Source of the DNA: Gemmata massiliana
GTDB lineage: Bacteria; Planctomycetota; Planctomycetia; Gemmatales; Gemmataceae
Length of the DNA: 64,000 nt
Direction: 5' to 3'
NCBI RefSeq assembly: GCF_901538265.1
Contig: NZ_LR593886.1
Coordinates: 6,345,738-6,409,737 of the forward strand
The stretch's first letter is position 1; every line of letters begins with the position of its first letter. The translations under genes and the position numbers were made by a program. The notes under the pieces are model-generated. The model ran no database searches and was not told the DNA's origin. It saw only the letters and a list, made by a program, of their open reading frames with translations. Shown in pieces: positions 14,479 to 23,605 of this stretch.

Positions 14479-16773
14479 ATGGCCAAGAAGAAGCGACCGG
14501 CGAAGAAACCGCCCGCACGGGAGAAGGCGCCGACGCGCCCGGCCGCGAAGAAGCCGGCGCCCCCGGCGGTACCGCCCCCTCGCGTTCCGCGCGTCGCGGC
14601 GCCCGCACCTGGCGACGGGGAGCGCGACCGCAAGGCAGCCGTGAGCCGGAAGCGGCACGACACCTCGCGCGAAGCCGGGTTCCCGCCCAACATCGCGGAC
14701 CCGGACCGGCGCGAGGCGTGTTCCCGGTCCCTCAAGCTGTTCTGTGAGACGTACTCGCCCCAGGCGTTCGCGATGGGGTGGAGCGAGTCGCACCTGCGCG
14801 CGATCGCGCGTATGGAGGAAGCCGCGACCCGGGGCGCGCTGTTCGCGTTCGCCATGCCGCGCGGGTCGGGCAAAACCACGATTAGCCGGATGGCCGCGCT
14901 GTGGGCCACGCTCAACGCGGTGTGCCGGTATGCGTTCGTGATCGGGGCCACGTCGGACAAGGCGGGTCAGTCCCTCGACGCGATGAAAACCCTGATCCGG
15001 TTTAGTGATACGCTCGCGGACGATTACCCCGAGGTGTCGCACTACGCGCGAGCCCTCAACGGGATCGCGAACCGGGCCACGGGTCAGACGTGCGACGGCG
15101 TTTCCACGATGATCGAGTGGTCCGCGGACGGGATCGTGTTCCCGACCGTGCCCCCGCCGGAGAACTGGCCCGAGCACTGGCCCCTGCGCGGGGACGGGAT
15201 GGTGCCCACGTCGGGGATCGTGATCGCCACGAGCGGGCTCACCGGGGACGGGTTGCGCGGGAGCGTGAAGCAACTGACCAACGGGGAGAACGTGCGCCCG
15301 GACTTCGTGCTGCTCGACGACCCGCAGACCCCGGAGAGCGCGCGGTCGAAAACGCAGAACGTGGTGCGTGAGCAGCTCGTGAGCGCCGACGTGTTGGGGA
15401 TGGCGGGTCCGGGGAAGAAGATCGCGGCCGTGATGCCGTGTACCGTGATCGAGCCGGGCGACATGGCGGACCAGCTCCTGAACCGCAAGAAGCACCCGCT
15501 CTGGCGCGGGGAGCGGTCCGGGATCTTGAAGTCGCTCCCGAAGAACCTGGACAAGTGGGACGAGTACCTGGAGGAGTACGCGCGGTGCGCGCAGCTCGAG
15601 CCCCCGGACTTTACCGACTCGAACGCGCTGTACCGGCGCATGCGAACCGTTCTGGAGGAAGGGGCGGTAGCGAGCTGGGAGGCGCGCAAAGACCCCGGGG
15701 ACGTGAGCGCGATTCAGCACGCGATGCACATCCGGTTCCGCGACCCGTTCGCGTTCGCGGCCGAGTACATGAACGATCCGAAGCCGTTGCACGCGGTCGC
15801 GGCGTCGGTGCTCAACGGGGACGCGCTGGCGAAGAAGGTGACGAACCTGGCGCGCCTCGTCGTCCCGCGCCCCTGCACGCGGGTGACGGCGTTCATCGAC
15901 GTGGGCGCGCACCTGCTGTGGTACGCGGTGGTGGCGTGGGACGAGCGGTTCGGCGGGTCCGTGATCGACTACGGCGCGTACCCGGACCAGAACCGCATTT
16001 ACTTCGCGGCAGCGGACGCGCGGCACACGCTCGGCACGGTTCCGGGGATGGAACGGGTGCCCCAGGAGGCCGCGATTTACGCCGGGCTCGCGGCGCTCAC
16101 GACGCGGATTCTCGACCGGAAGTACGTGCAGGAGGAGACGGGGACCGAGTTGCACGTGCGCCAGTGCCCCATTGACGCGAACTGGGGGCCGTTCACGGAC
16201 CTGGTGTACGACTTCTGCCGGCGCGACGGGCACGCGGGTGTGCTGCTCCCGTCGCACGGGAAGTACATCGGGCCGAAGGCCACGCCGATCAACGGTTGGG
16301 CCAAGCGGAGCCCGGACGAGGTGAAGGGGCCGGGGTGGAGGATCTCGACCGCGGAGACCGGGAAGCGGGGCCGCAAGGTGGTGTTCGATACGAACCACTT
16401 CAAGACGTTCCTCGCGGAGCGGTTCCGCACCCCGCTCGGGGCGCCCGGGTGCCTCACCCTGTTCAACGCGCCGGAAGGCGGGCACCAATTGTTCGCGGAC
16501 CACTGCACGGCCGAGTACCCGAAGCCCCGCGAGGAGGGCGCGGCCGGGTACGCGGTGGACGAGTGGGTGAGTCGGATGAACCGGGACAACCACTTGTGGG
16601 ACTGTGTGGTGGGGAACGTGCTCGCGGCGAGCCTGACCGGGTTGCGCTGGGACGCGGGCGCGGCGAGCGGGGTGAAGCGCCCCGAACTGCCCACGGCGCC
16701 GACGTTGAGCTTTAGCGAGGAACAGCGCCTGGCCCGCGCCGAGCGGGGACGGACCTTTGGAGGCCGACGATGA
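14479..16773 (+). CDS. Terminase large subunit
   Basis: 764 residues. A Lys/Pro/Ala-rich N-terminal 50 residues precede the packaging ATPase: Walker A PRGSGKTT at 127-134, Walker B FVLLDD at 276-281. The nuclease half begins near 470 (TAFIDVGAHLLWYAVVAWD, first metal Asp at 474) with further acidic residues in the PFTDLVYDFCRR region. It cuts and pumps DNA into proheads at the portal. No small terminase subunit is recognised upstream, where the cargo block lies; it may be missing, divergent or elsewhere. It overlaps the next gene by ATGA. Confidence 0.9.
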   Translation: MAKKKRPAKKPPAREKAPTRPAAKKPAPPAVPPPRVPRVAAPAPGDGERDRKAAVSRKRHDTSREAGFPPNIADPDRREACSRSLKLFCETYSPQAFAMGWSESHLRAIARMEEAATRGALFAFAMPRGSGKTTISRMAALWATLNAVCRYAFVIGATSDKAGQSLDAMKTLIRFSDTLADDYPEVSHYARALNGIANRATGQTCDGVSTMIEWSADGIVFPTVPPPENWPEHWPLRGDGMVPTSGIVIATSGLTGDGLRGSVKQLTNGENVRPDFVLLDDPQTPESARSKTQNVVREQLVSADVLGMAGPGKKIAAVMPCTVIEPGDMADQLLNRKKHPLWRGERSGILKSLPKNLDKWDEYLEEYARCAQLEPPDFTDSNALYRRMRTVLEEGAVASWEARKDPGDVSAIQHAMHIRFRDPFAFAAEYMNDPKPLHAVAASVLNGDALAKKVTNLARLVVPRPCTRVTAFIDVGAHLLWYAVVAWDERFGGSVIDYGAYPDQNRIYFAAADARHTLGTVPGMERVPQEAAIYAGLAALTTRILDRKYVQEETGTELHVRQCPIDANWGPFTDLVYDFCRRDGHAGVLLPSHGKYIGPKATPINGWAKRSPDEVKGPGWRISTAETGKRGRKVVFDTNHFKTFLAERFRTPLGAPGCLTLFNAPEGGHQLFADHCTAEYPKPREEGAAGYAVDEWVSRMNRDNHLWDCVVGNVLAASLTGLRWDAGAASGVKRPELPTAPTLSFSEEQRLARAERGRTFGGRR

Positions 16774-16973
16774 GCGACAGCATTCCGAGCGGGATCGCGT
16801 GCCCGCGGTGCAAGGGCACGGACTGGAAGGTCGAGGAGACGCGCGCGTACCGCAACCGCCTGGTGCGTGTCCGCGCGTGCAAGGGGTGTTTCCTGCGCGT
16901 CCGCACGCGCGAGGTGCTCGAGGCGCTGAACCACGGTCCGAAGAAGCCCCGGACCCGCCAATCTTGCATATGA
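16770..16973 (+). CDS. Small zinc-ribbon protein
   Basis: 67 residues, ATG at 16770 overlapping the terminase stop. CPRC at residues 11-14 and CKGC at about 38-41 form a zinc ribbon, with an arginine-rich stretch between them (YRNRLVRVRA) similar to NrdR or Ogr-like DNA-binding ribbons. Its place between terminase and portal suggests a packaging or transcription accessory role. Confidence 0.65.
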   Translation: MSDSIPSGIACPRCKGTDWKVEETRAYRNRLVRVRACKGCFLRVRTREVLEALNHGPKKPRTRQSCI

Positions 16974-17085
16974 GATCGCGCGCCCGGATCTGAACCCGGG
17001 CGCAACTCCCACGCATCTCTCGGGCCGCGCGAGACGTTAGGGTGAGAGAGTCGTTCTCTCGCCCACCGTTCCGCGGGGTGTTCTC

Positions 17086-17322
17086 GTGGCCGATCCCGTC
17101 ACTCCCGACACGATCGCCGAGGCCGCGAACGCGCCCGCCAGCGCGAGCGCGGACGGGCGCTCGGCGTCGTCCCACTCCATCTCCGACATGCTCGCGGCCC
17201 TGGCCGCAAAGAAGACCGCGGACGCGGCCGAGGGTACCAACCCCCTCGGCGGCGCCCGGTCCGCGTGGAACATGACGCGCCCCGCGAAGGGCGTTCTCCC
17301 GGGCACCACGGGCCGCACCTAA
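17086..17322 (+). CDS. Small protein in head-joining position
   Basis: 78 residues from a GTG at 17086 with GGGGTG before it. It is Ala-rich with one helix (SHSISDMLAALAAKKTADAA) and a basic tail. It lies between terminase and portal, where lambda has gpW, but the sequence does not look like gpW. Its stop overlaps the portal start (TAATG), which supports translation. The 112-bp gap before it contains two small hairpins, one with a GAGAGA/TCTCTC stem. Confidence 0.5.
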   Translation: MADPVTPDTIAEAANAPASASADGRSASSHSISDMLAALAAKKTADAAEGTNPLGGARSAWNMTRPAKGVLPGTTGRT

Positions 17323-18938
17323 TGGCTTCACTCCCGCGCTACATGCGGCCCCTGGCCGATCGGGAGCCCGCGCGCGCCACTCCCGCGCCGTCCGCGCCCC
17401 CGCCCGCCCCGTCCGACGAGCGGGGCAAGGTCGGGAAGCCCGCGCACGTGCGCGCGCGTTACGACGCGGCCGGCACGAGTGACGAGAACCGGAACCACTG
17501 GGCGAACGCGGACGGGATGAGCCCGAACGCGGCGAACTCCCCGGCCGTGCGCCAGATCCTGCGCAACCGGTCCCGGTACGAATCGCAGAACAACGGGTAC
17601 TGCAAGGGGTTACTGCGGACCCGGCGGAACGACGTGATCGGGACCGGCCCGCGCCTGCAGGCCGCGCTCCCGGATTCGTTCACGTACTACGACATCGACT
17701 TCGGTACCCTCACGGCGGACGTGCCCGCGGGTGCCGCTTCCGCGGTCGAGCGCAAGTGGGTCGAGTGGTGCGACCGCATCGGGCTCGCGGACAAGCTCCG
17801 CGTCCTCGTGGAAACCGGGGACCGGGACGGCGAAACGTTCGCGGTCATGGTGAACAACCCGGGGCTCCCGGCGGACGGCCCGCAGCTCGACGTGCGGTTG
17901 TACGAAGCGGACCAGGTGACCACGCCGGATTTGTGGTGGAACGACCCGCTTGCGGTGGACGGGATTCGGTTCGACGCGCACGGGAACCCGGTCGAGTATC
18001 ACTTCCTGCGCGCGCACCCGGGTGACCTGATCGGGAAGGCGCTCACTTACGATCGGGTGCCCGCGTCGGCCGTGTTCCACTGGTACGATCCGGACCGCCC
18101 GAACCAGGCCCGGGGCATCCCCGCGACCACGCCCGCGCTCCCGCTGTACGCACAGATTCGCCGGTACACGCTCGCGGCGCTCACCTCGGCCGAGGTCGGG
18201 GCCACGATCTCGGGCGTGATGAAGACCCGGGGCATGTCGCCCGAGTACCAACCGGCGACCGACGCGAACGGGGCCGCACCCACGCGCCCCCGGTTCGACC
18301 GCGTGGAACTCGAGCGCGGCGCGCTGCTCACGCTCCCCGAGGGGTGGGAGGCGGACGCATTCGACCCGAAGCAACCAGTGGCCGGGTACGGGGAGTTCAA
18401 GCGCGAGATCCTGACCGAGAGCGGGGCCGCGCTGAACGCGCCGCGCAACATCAGCACCAAGAGCAGCTCCGAGTACAACTACTCGTCGGCCCGGCTCGAC
18501 CACATCCCGTACCGGGCCGAGGTCGCGATCATCCGCGACCGGTTGCGCCGGCACATCCTCGATCGCCTGTTCCGCGCGTGGCTGAAGGAGGCGGTGCTGA
18601 TCCCGGGGTACCTCCCGGCGAAGGTGCCCCCGGCCGCGTTGTGGTCCCTGTCGTGGCAGTGGGACGGGGTGCCCTCGATCGACCCGGTTAAGGACGCCAC
18701 GGCCGACGACATCGGGCTCAAGAACGGCACCAAGACACTTTCGGACGTGCTCGCCGACCGCGGCAAGAGCTGGGAAGAGCACCTGCGCCAGAAGGCGCGG
18801 GAAATCACGTTGGCCCGGAAGCTCGAGAAGGAGAACGGGCTCGCCCCGGGCACGTTGTACCCGCTCACCCCGAGCACCGGGACCGCCCCCCAACCCGTCG
18901 AGGAGCCGGCCGATGCCGAACCGACAGCAGCGGCGTAA
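17322..18938 (+). CDS. Lambda-type portal protein
   Basis: 538 residues from ATG 17322 in TAATG. Features of the lambda/gpB portal family are present: ILRNRSRYESQNNGYCKGLL, RTRRNDVIGTGPRLQ, WVEWCDRIGLADKLRVL, RDGETFAVMVNN, the conserved VFHWYDPDRPNQARGIP and the wing region NISTKSSSEYNYSSARLDH. It forms the dodecameric ring through which DNA is packaged. The last 26 bp overlap the capsid-fusion gene. Confidence 0.93.
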   Translation: MASLPRYMRPLADREPARATPAPSAPPPAPSDERGKVGKPAHVRARYDAAGTSDENRNHWANADGMSPNAANSPAVRQILRNRSRYESQNNGYCKGLLRTRRNDVIGTGPRLQAALPDSFTYYDIDFGTLTADVPAGAASAVERKWVEWCDRIGLADKLRVLVETGDRDGETFAVMVNNPGLPADGPQLDVRLYEADQVTTPDLWWNDPLAVDGIRFDAHGNPVEYHFLRAHPGDLIGKALTYDRVPASAVFHWYDPDRPNQARGIPATTPALPLYAQIRRYTLAALTSAEVGATISGVMKTRGMSPEYQPATDANGAAPTRPRFDRVELERGALLTLPEGWEADAFDPKQPVAGYGEFKREILTESGAALNAPRNISTKSSSEYNYSSARLDHIPYRAEVAIIRDRLRRHILDRLFRAWLKEAVLIPGYLPAKVPPAALWSLSWQWDGVPSIDPVKDATADDIGLKNGTKTLSDVLADRGKSWEEHLRQKAREITLARKLEKENGLAPGTLYPLTPSTGTAPQPVEEPADAEPTAAA

Positions 18939-21249
18939 GGCCGTGAGCGTGGCCCGTCGCGAGACCCGCCAGATCAAGGCCGCGGTTACGGCCGCGCGTG
19001 CGGTCGCGGGCTCGATCCCGAAGACGGTTCCGCCCCAGCGCATCAGCGGGCGGGCCGCACCGGTCGCGATCACCGGGGCCGAGGCGCCGACCGCGGACCA
19101 GCCGGCCCGGTTCGAGATGGTGGCGTACACCGGTGAGGCCATGCGCATCGGGTGTTACGGCGATCCGGTGATCGTGGACCTGGAGACCGCGGACCTGAGC
19201 GAACCGCTCATTCCGGCCCTTTACGACCACTGGGCGCACCTGTCGGACATCGTGGGCCAGGTCGAGGGGCTCGCGATCGAGAACAAGGAACTCGTGGCGC
19301 GCGGGCGGTTCACGCCGATCGCGCCGGACCCGAGCGGGCGCGGGGGCAACCGGGCCGGTGAGGTGCTCGCGCTCGCGCGCCAGGGGTACCAGTGGCAGGC
19401 CAGCGTGGGCGCGGACCCCGCGCAGGTGGTGAAGATCGAGGCCGGGGCCGTGGGCGTGGCCAACTGGGGCCGCGAGTACCCGGGGCCGTGTGTGATCGGC
19501 CGCGGGTGCAAGTTCCGCGAAATGTCGTTCGTGGTTCTGGGCGGGGACCGCAAAACACGCGTGTTGGCCGCCCGGGACCGTACCAGCAACCGACTCAAAC
19601 CCATTCGAGGGTCCGCAATGCCGACGTTTGAAGAGTGGCTCGCCGCGCTCGGGTTCCCGGACGCGAGCGCCCTGGACGCGACCCAGAGCGCGAACCTGAA
19701 GCTCATGTACCAGGGCGAGTACCCGGACGGGGACGCCGGGGACGCCGAGACCGAACCCGCGACGGAACCGCCCCCGGTGGAACCCGTTACGGCCGCCGCG
19801 CAGCGCCCCGCGATCCGCGCGACCGGGCGAGCAAACATGATTGCGGCGTCGAACCGGGCTTATGCGGCGAACGTGGAGCGCGTCGAGCGCATTAACGCGA
19901 TCCACGCCGAGCACGGGTGCCCGCAGATCGACGCCGGGGGCGGGCGCATGGTGTCGTTGGCGGCCCACGCGATCCGCTCGAATTGGGACGTGTCCCGCAC
20001 CGAACTGGCCGCGATCCGCGCGAGCCGCCCGAACCCGGAGCCGAACCGGACCCGGGACACCGACGCGAACCGGTTGCAGGCCGCGACCGTCGAGGCCGCG
20101 ATCCTCATCACGGCCGGGTTCAGCGCGGACCGGGTGGGGCTGTGGGTCGCGTCGTCGGACCGCGAACGGGTGATGAACGAGGCGGTGGGCTCGCGGTTCC
20201 GCGGGTACTCGCTCCACGCGGTCATGGACGAGACCATTCGCGCGGCCGGGCACCACTTCCACGGGTCGCGCAAGTCGGACGACTTCATTCGCGCCGCGCT
20301 CGACGCGGACCGGATGATCCGCGCGAGCCAGGGGTTCACCACGGTGAGCCTCTCGAACGTGCTCGGGAACACCGCGAACAAGGCCATGAACGCGGCTTAC
20401 GAGGCCCAGGCGGTCGCGTGGAAGCTGATCGCGGCCGTGCGCAGTCACAGCGACTTCAAGGCCGTGACCCGGGTGCGCCTGGACAGCACCGGGGCGTTCA
20501 AGAAGGTCGGTCAGGACGGGGAGCTGAAACACGTCGGGCTGTCCGAGGGCGCGTACACGAACCAGCTCGCGACGTTCGGGGCCATCATCGCGCTGACCCG
20601 GCAGATGATGATTAACGACGACCTGCAGGCGTTCCTGGAAATCCCCCGGCTGCTCGGGCGCATGAGCGCGCTGCGGATCGAGGAGCTGGTGTTCGTGACG
20701 CTGCTCTCGAACCCGGGGAGCTTCTTCAGCGGGGGTAACGGGAACCTGTTGACCGGGGCCGGGTCCGCGTTCGGGGTGGCCGCGCTGACCGCGTCGGAAG
20801 CGGCGTTCGACAACCAGGTGGACAGCAACGGGAAGCCGATCCTCACGGTCCCGGACCGGGTGCTCGTGCCGACCACGCTGAAGACCCCGGCCGCGATCAT
20901 GTACAAGGACACGACGCTCGTCACCACGACGGACACCCAACTGTACAGCGCGGACAACCCGCACGCGGGCAAGTACCAGCCCGTGGTGAGCCCGTACCTG
21001 AACAACACCGCGATCAAGGACCAGGACGGGGCCGCGATCACCGGGCAAAGCTCCACGGCGTGGTACCAGTTCGCGAACCCGGCGGTCCGGGCCGCGATCG
21101 CGGTGGCGTTCCTCAACGGCCAGGAGACCCCGACGATCCAGGACGCGGAGACCGACTTCTCGACCCTCGGGCGCCAGTGGCGCGCGTTCCACGATTTCGG
21201 GGTGGGGATGGAAGACACGACCGCGGTCGTGAAGAACGCCGGCGCCTAA
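18913..21249 (+). CDS. Fused prohead protease and major capsid protein
   Basis: 778 residues. Residues about 50-235 read as a prohead maturation protease (VAYTGEAMRIGCYGDPVIVD, PALYDHWAHLSDIVGQVEGL, GRFTPIAP). Residues about 236-370 are a charged, helical, low-complexity linker that could act as scaffold. From about 380 the sequence is that of a Mu gpT-like major head protein (TTVSLSNVLGNTANKAMNAA, FGAIIALTRQMMINDD, RMSALRIEELVF). The gene overlaps the portal by 26 bp. In most phages these are two or three genes. The single frame is continuous, so this is a real fusion in the sequence as given. Confidence 0.88.
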   Translation: MPNRQQRRKAVSVARRETRQIKAAVTAARAVAGSIPKTVPPQRISGRAAPVAITGAEAPTADQPARFEMVAYTGEAMRIGCYGDPVIVDLETADLSEPLIPALYDHWAHLSDIVGQVEGLAIENKELVARGRFTPIAPDPSGRGGNRAGEVLALARQGYQWQASVGADPAQVVKIEAGAVGVANWGREYPGPCVIGRGCKFREMSFVVLGGDRKTRVLAARDRTSNRLKPIRGSAMPTFEEWLAALGFPDASALDATQSANLKLMYQGEYPDGDAGDAETEPATEPPPVEPVTAAAQRPAIRATGRANMIAASNRAYAANVERVERINAIHAEHGCPQIDAGGGRMVSLAAHAIRSNWDVSRTELAAIRASRPNPEPNRTRDTDANRLQAATVEAAILITAGFSADRVGLWVASSDRERVMNEAVGSRFRGYSLHAVMDETIRAAGHHFHGSRKSDDFIRAALDADRMIRASQGFTTVSLSNVLGNTANKAMNAAYEAQAVAWKLIAAVRSHSDFKAVTRVRLDSTGAFKKVGQDGELKHVGLSEGAYTNQLATFGAIIALTRQMMINDDLQAFLEIPRLLGRMSALRIEELVFVTLLSNPGSFFSGGNGNLLTGAGSAFGVAALTASEAAFDNQVDSNGKPILTVPDRVLVPTTLKTPAAIMYKDTTLVTTTDTQLYSADNPHAGKYQPVVSPYLNNTAIKDQDGAAITGQSSTAWYQFANPAVRAAIAVAFLNGQETPTIQDAETDFSTLGRQWRAFHDFGVGMEDTTAVVKNAGA

Positions 21250-21257
21250 CCGACCGT

Positions 21258-21281
21258 AGCCGCGGCGGATAGTCCGCGGCT
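21258..21281 (+). terminator. Hairpin between capsid gene and tRNA
   Basis: Perfect 8-bp stem AGCCGCGG / CCGCGGCT nine bases after the capsid stop and three bases before the tRNA. It could terminate or mark processing of the capsid mRNA. Confidence 0.45.
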
Positions 21282-21284
21282 GTT

Positions 21285-21356
21285 TGCAGGGTGGAGAAGA
21301 AGCATCTCACCTGGCTCATAACCAGGAGGCCGTCGGTGCAAGTCCGGCCCCTGCGA
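21285..21356 (+). tRNA. tRNA with CAT anticodon (Met or Ile2 type)
   Basis: A full cloverleaf can be drawn: acceptor TGCAGGG/CCCTGCG (first pair T-G), D stem GAGA/TCTC, anticodon stem CCTGG/CCAGG with loop CTCATAA, five-base variable region, T stem GTCGG/CCGGC, discriminator A. The anticodon is CAT. The anticodon stem lacks the three G-C pairs of initiator tRNA, so elongator Met or lysidine-type Ile2 is more likely. It is odd: the D loop (AGAAGCA) lacks the GG pair and the T loop is TGCAAGT instead of TTC-type. No CCA is encoded. It sits between two structural genes of the phage. Confidence 0.7.
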
Positions 21357-21390
21357 CCTCTGCTTTTTCAGCCCCTTTGGAGCGAGACCG

Positions 21391-21777
21391 ATGAACCCGA
21401 CACACAAGCGGATTGCGGAAATGGCGGCCGGCTGGGAGGGCTCCAAAGCGGAGATCACCCTCTCGCCGAGGGACGCGCAGCTCCTCACGGAGCGGGGCGC
21501 TAAGGTGAAGCCCGGGCGCCGCGAGTTCGACCCGGCCACGATCGCGGCCCCGGACCTGTGCGCCGCGGTCGAGGAGATGCTGCTCGACAGCATCCGGGAC
21601 GAGCTGGGGATCGAGAAGGAGGCGCCCAAGGTCGAGCCGGTCGGGGACGACGGGCTCGACAAGAAGACGGTCGCCGAGCTGCGCGCGCTCGCGGCGGCCG
21701 AGTCCGTCGCGGTGAGCGCGGACGTGAAGAAGGCGGACGTGATCGAGGCCATCCGCAAGGCCCGCGCCCCGAAGTAG
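21391..21777 (+). CDS. Phage protein with SAP/Rho-N-like C-terminus
   Basis: 128 residues with ATG at 21391. The N-terminal half contains SKAEITLSPRDAQLLTERGA, the C-terminal 40 residues read LDKKTVAELRALAAAESVAV then ADVKKADVIEAIRKAR, a helix-extended-loop-helix like the SAP or Rho N-terminal domain that binds nucleic acid. It lies between capsid and cement genes and may be a head accessory or DNA-binding protein. Confidence 0.6.
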   Translation: MNPTHKRIAEMAAGWEGSKAEITLSPRDAQLLTERGAKVKPGRREFDPATIAAPDLCAAVEEMLLDSIRDELGIEKEAPKVEPVGDDGLDKKTVAELRALAAAESVAVSADVKKADVIEAIRKARAPK

Positions 21778-21835
21778 TCCCCGCGCGTCACGCGGACGCC
21801 GGCCCACCGCACACCCTTTTAATCGGAGAACGGTC

Positions 21836-22174
21836 ATGCCCTTTGAAGCTCGTTACTTGCACGGCACCCCGGTCATGGTGGACCACACCCCCGGGTCCGC
21901 GATCGCGGCCGGTGTGGTGGTCGTCACCAACGATACCCCGCGCGTGGCCCACCTGGACCTGCCCGCGAACGCGCTCGGCGCGCTGGCGAGCGGGGGCGGG
22001 GTGTACGAGATGGTCGGGGACGGGGCGATTGCGGCCGACAAGAAGGTCTATTGGGATTCGACCAACCGCAAGGTCACGCTCACCGCGAGCACGTTCAAGA
22101 TCTTCGGCGTCACGGTGACCGCGTGCGCCGCGAACAACGGGCTGTGCCAGGTGCGCCACGATCCGGGCGCGTAG
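21836..22174 (+). CDS. DUF2190-like capsid cement protein
   Basis: 112 residues, ATG 21836 after GGAGAA. The pattern VMVDHTPGSAIAAGVVVVTN, ALASGGGVYEMVGDGAIAAD, KKVYWDS resembles DUF2190, whose members decorate or fasten capsids. The location directly after the capsid gene agrees with this. Confidence 0.7.
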   Translation: MPFEARYLHGTPVMVDHTPGSAIAAGVVVVTNDTPRVAHLDLPANALGALASGGGVYEMVGDGAIAADKKVYWDSTNRKVTLTASTFKIFGVTVTACAANNGLCQVRHDPGA

Positions 22175-22254
22175 CACCGTGGCCCCGGACTGATTGAACC
22201 CCGCGGCCGAGCGCCCCGGCCGCTTTCCCGTTCGCCCACACCGAGGCTCGACCA

Positions 22255-22611
22255 ATGGCCGACACCAGCACCGCGAAGAAGCCCGCCCCGAAGGGCATCC
22301 CGACGACCGACACCCTCGGCGCCACGTTCCCGGGCAGCGCGAACGCGCTCGTGATCCCGGACCCCGAGGTGAGCCCGCGCGACCGGGTGACCGAGGCGGT
22401 GCGCGGGAAGCCCGCCCGTTCGCTCGTGGAGGTGTTCGCGGCCGACGTGGTCGCGCTCGCGGCGCTGGTCCCGGAGCCGGCCCACACCCCGGTTATCGGC
22501 GCGCTCCGGGACGGGGCCGCGAGCGCCGTGCGCGACAGCCAGACCCCGAGCGCGCAGACCGTGTACCAGGTGGCCGGGCAGCTCGCGCACCTGCTGGGGT
22601 CCGCGTCGTGA
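22255..22611 (+). CDS. Phage head hypothetical protein
   Basis: 118 residues, ATG 22255. It is Ala/Pro-rich with a helical C-terminus (AQTVYQVAGQLAHLLGSAS). It ends in a GTGA overlap with the next gene, so the pair is translationally coupled. Position suggests a head-completion or adaptor component. No family recognised. Confidence 0.6.
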   Translation: MADTSTAKKPAPKGIPTTDTLGATFPGSANALVIPDPEVSPRDRVTEAVRGKPARSLVEVFAADVVALAALVPEPAHTPVIGALRDGAASAVRDSQTPSAQTVYQVAGQLAHLLGSAS

Positions 22612-22979
22612 GCCTGCTCAACAAGGCGCGCAGTTGGCTCACGGAAAAGGTCGAGCAGGCGGCCGGGGAGCTGGTCACGTACTCGCGCTCCGGCGAGTCC
22701 TACCCGGTCACCGCGGTTGTGGGTCAGACGCTCGCCAGTGAGGTCGAGCAGGGCGCGGCCCGGATCGCGTACAGCGACCGGGATTACCTGATCGCGGTCG
22801 CGGCGCTCAAGGATCTGGGGTTCGGGCGCCCGCGCATCGGGGACACGATCGCCCACGTGATCGACGGCGAGGAGATCGTGTTCGTGATCGGGAACCTGGA
22901 CGGCGCGGAACCCGCGGTCCGGTTCATCGACCAGGGCCGCGACGTGTGGCGCATCCACGTGAAGCGCAAAGAGGACTGA
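22608..22979 (+). CDS. Phage head-tail connector-like protein
   Basis: 123 residues from a GTG at 22608 within GTGA. The N-terminus is helical and basic (SLLNKARSWLTEKVEQAAGE); the remainder is beta-rich (YLIAVAALKDLG, PRIGDTIAHVIDGEEIVFVI), like the small beta-barrel joining proteins of siphophages. Assignment rests mainly on size and gene order. Confidence 0.6.
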   Translation: MSLLNKARSWLTEKVEQAAGELVTYSRSGESYPVTAVVGQTLASEVEQGAARIAYSDRDYLIAVAALKDLGFGRPRIGDTIAHVIDGEEIVFVIGNLDGAEPAVRFIDQGRDVWRIHVKRKED

Positions 22980-22982
22980 GCC

Positions 22983-23111
22983 GTGCACGGGCCGAGTCTG
23001 GGGCGGGCGTTCGGGAATGCGTTCACCGGGCTCCTGGTGCTCGCCGGGTGCGGCGGGCTCATCGGGGCCGTCGGAATCGTGTTCGGTATCGCCGTGTTGA
23101 TCTGGAAGTGA
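22983..23111 (+). CDS. Very small membrane protein
   Basis: 42 residues from a GTG at 22983, four bases after the previous stop and ending four bases before the next ATG, so it fills its gap exactly. Residues about 14-40 form one Gly-rich membrane segment (LLVLAGCGGLIGAVGIVFGI). The tight packing supports a real gene. Role unknown. Confidence 0.55.
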   Translation: MHGPSLGRAFGNAFTGLLVLAGCGGLIGAVGIVFGIAVLIWK

Positions 23112-23114
23112 GCC

Positions 23115-23591
23115 ATGCCCACGACGCCGACGCTCATTTTGTGCGAACAGCTCGCCGCGGCCCTCCGGGGCGCGTGGCGGCCGGTCGCGCCGTCGGCCGT
23201 GGAGTGGCACTACTTCCGGCGCCTCGGGGACGCCGAGGAGGGCGAGCACCGGGTGCGCGGGCGCCAGGTCATCATCTACCCGACCGGGTACGACAACGCG
23301 CCCGAGACGCGCGGTGAGGACCGGTACACGCACCAAATCACCGTTCACGTGGCCGAGCGGTACCCCGATGCGGGCGATCCGCCCCGGGATTGGGTCACCG
23401 AGCGCGTGGACTTCGTGTTCGATCGGATCGTCCAGGGGTTCGACTTCGGGCGCGAGTCCCCGGACTGGAACCCGAAGCTCATCACCGAATCCGCGGTGGT
23501 GACCGTGTGCGAGGTGGACCGGCTCCTCGGCGCCGGGAATTTGTTTCTGTCGGTGGTCGAGCTGACGTTCTCCGAACTTCGAGACGCTTAA
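23115..23591 (+). CDS. Tail completion-type protein
   Basis: 158 residues, ATG 23115. The pattern LCEQLAAALRGAW, RQVIIYPTGYDNAPETRGED, TERVDFVFDRIVQGFDF and a beta-rich C-terminus suits a tail terminator or minor tail protein. It lies directly before the tail-tube gene, the usual place for tail completion proteins. Confidence 0.6.
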   Translation: MPTTPTLILCEQLAAALRGAWRPVAPSAVEWHYFRRLGDAEEGEHRVRGRQVIIYPTGYDNAPETRGEDRYTHQITVHVAERYPDAGDPPRDWVTERVDFVFDRIVQGFDFGRESPDWNPKLITESAVVTVCEVDRLLGAGNLFLSVVELTFSELRDA

Positions 23592-23605
23592 CGAGGTGCC
23601 CAGAT

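Noticed and set aside
14428..17331. 967-residue open frame on the minus strand across the terminase gene
   Set aside because: It is the GC-rich shadow of the plus-strand terminase, whose motifs are clear. The antisense product is Arg/Pro/His-rich low-complexity sequence without domains. The same applies to long minus-strand frames over the portal, the capsid fusion and 27664-29010.
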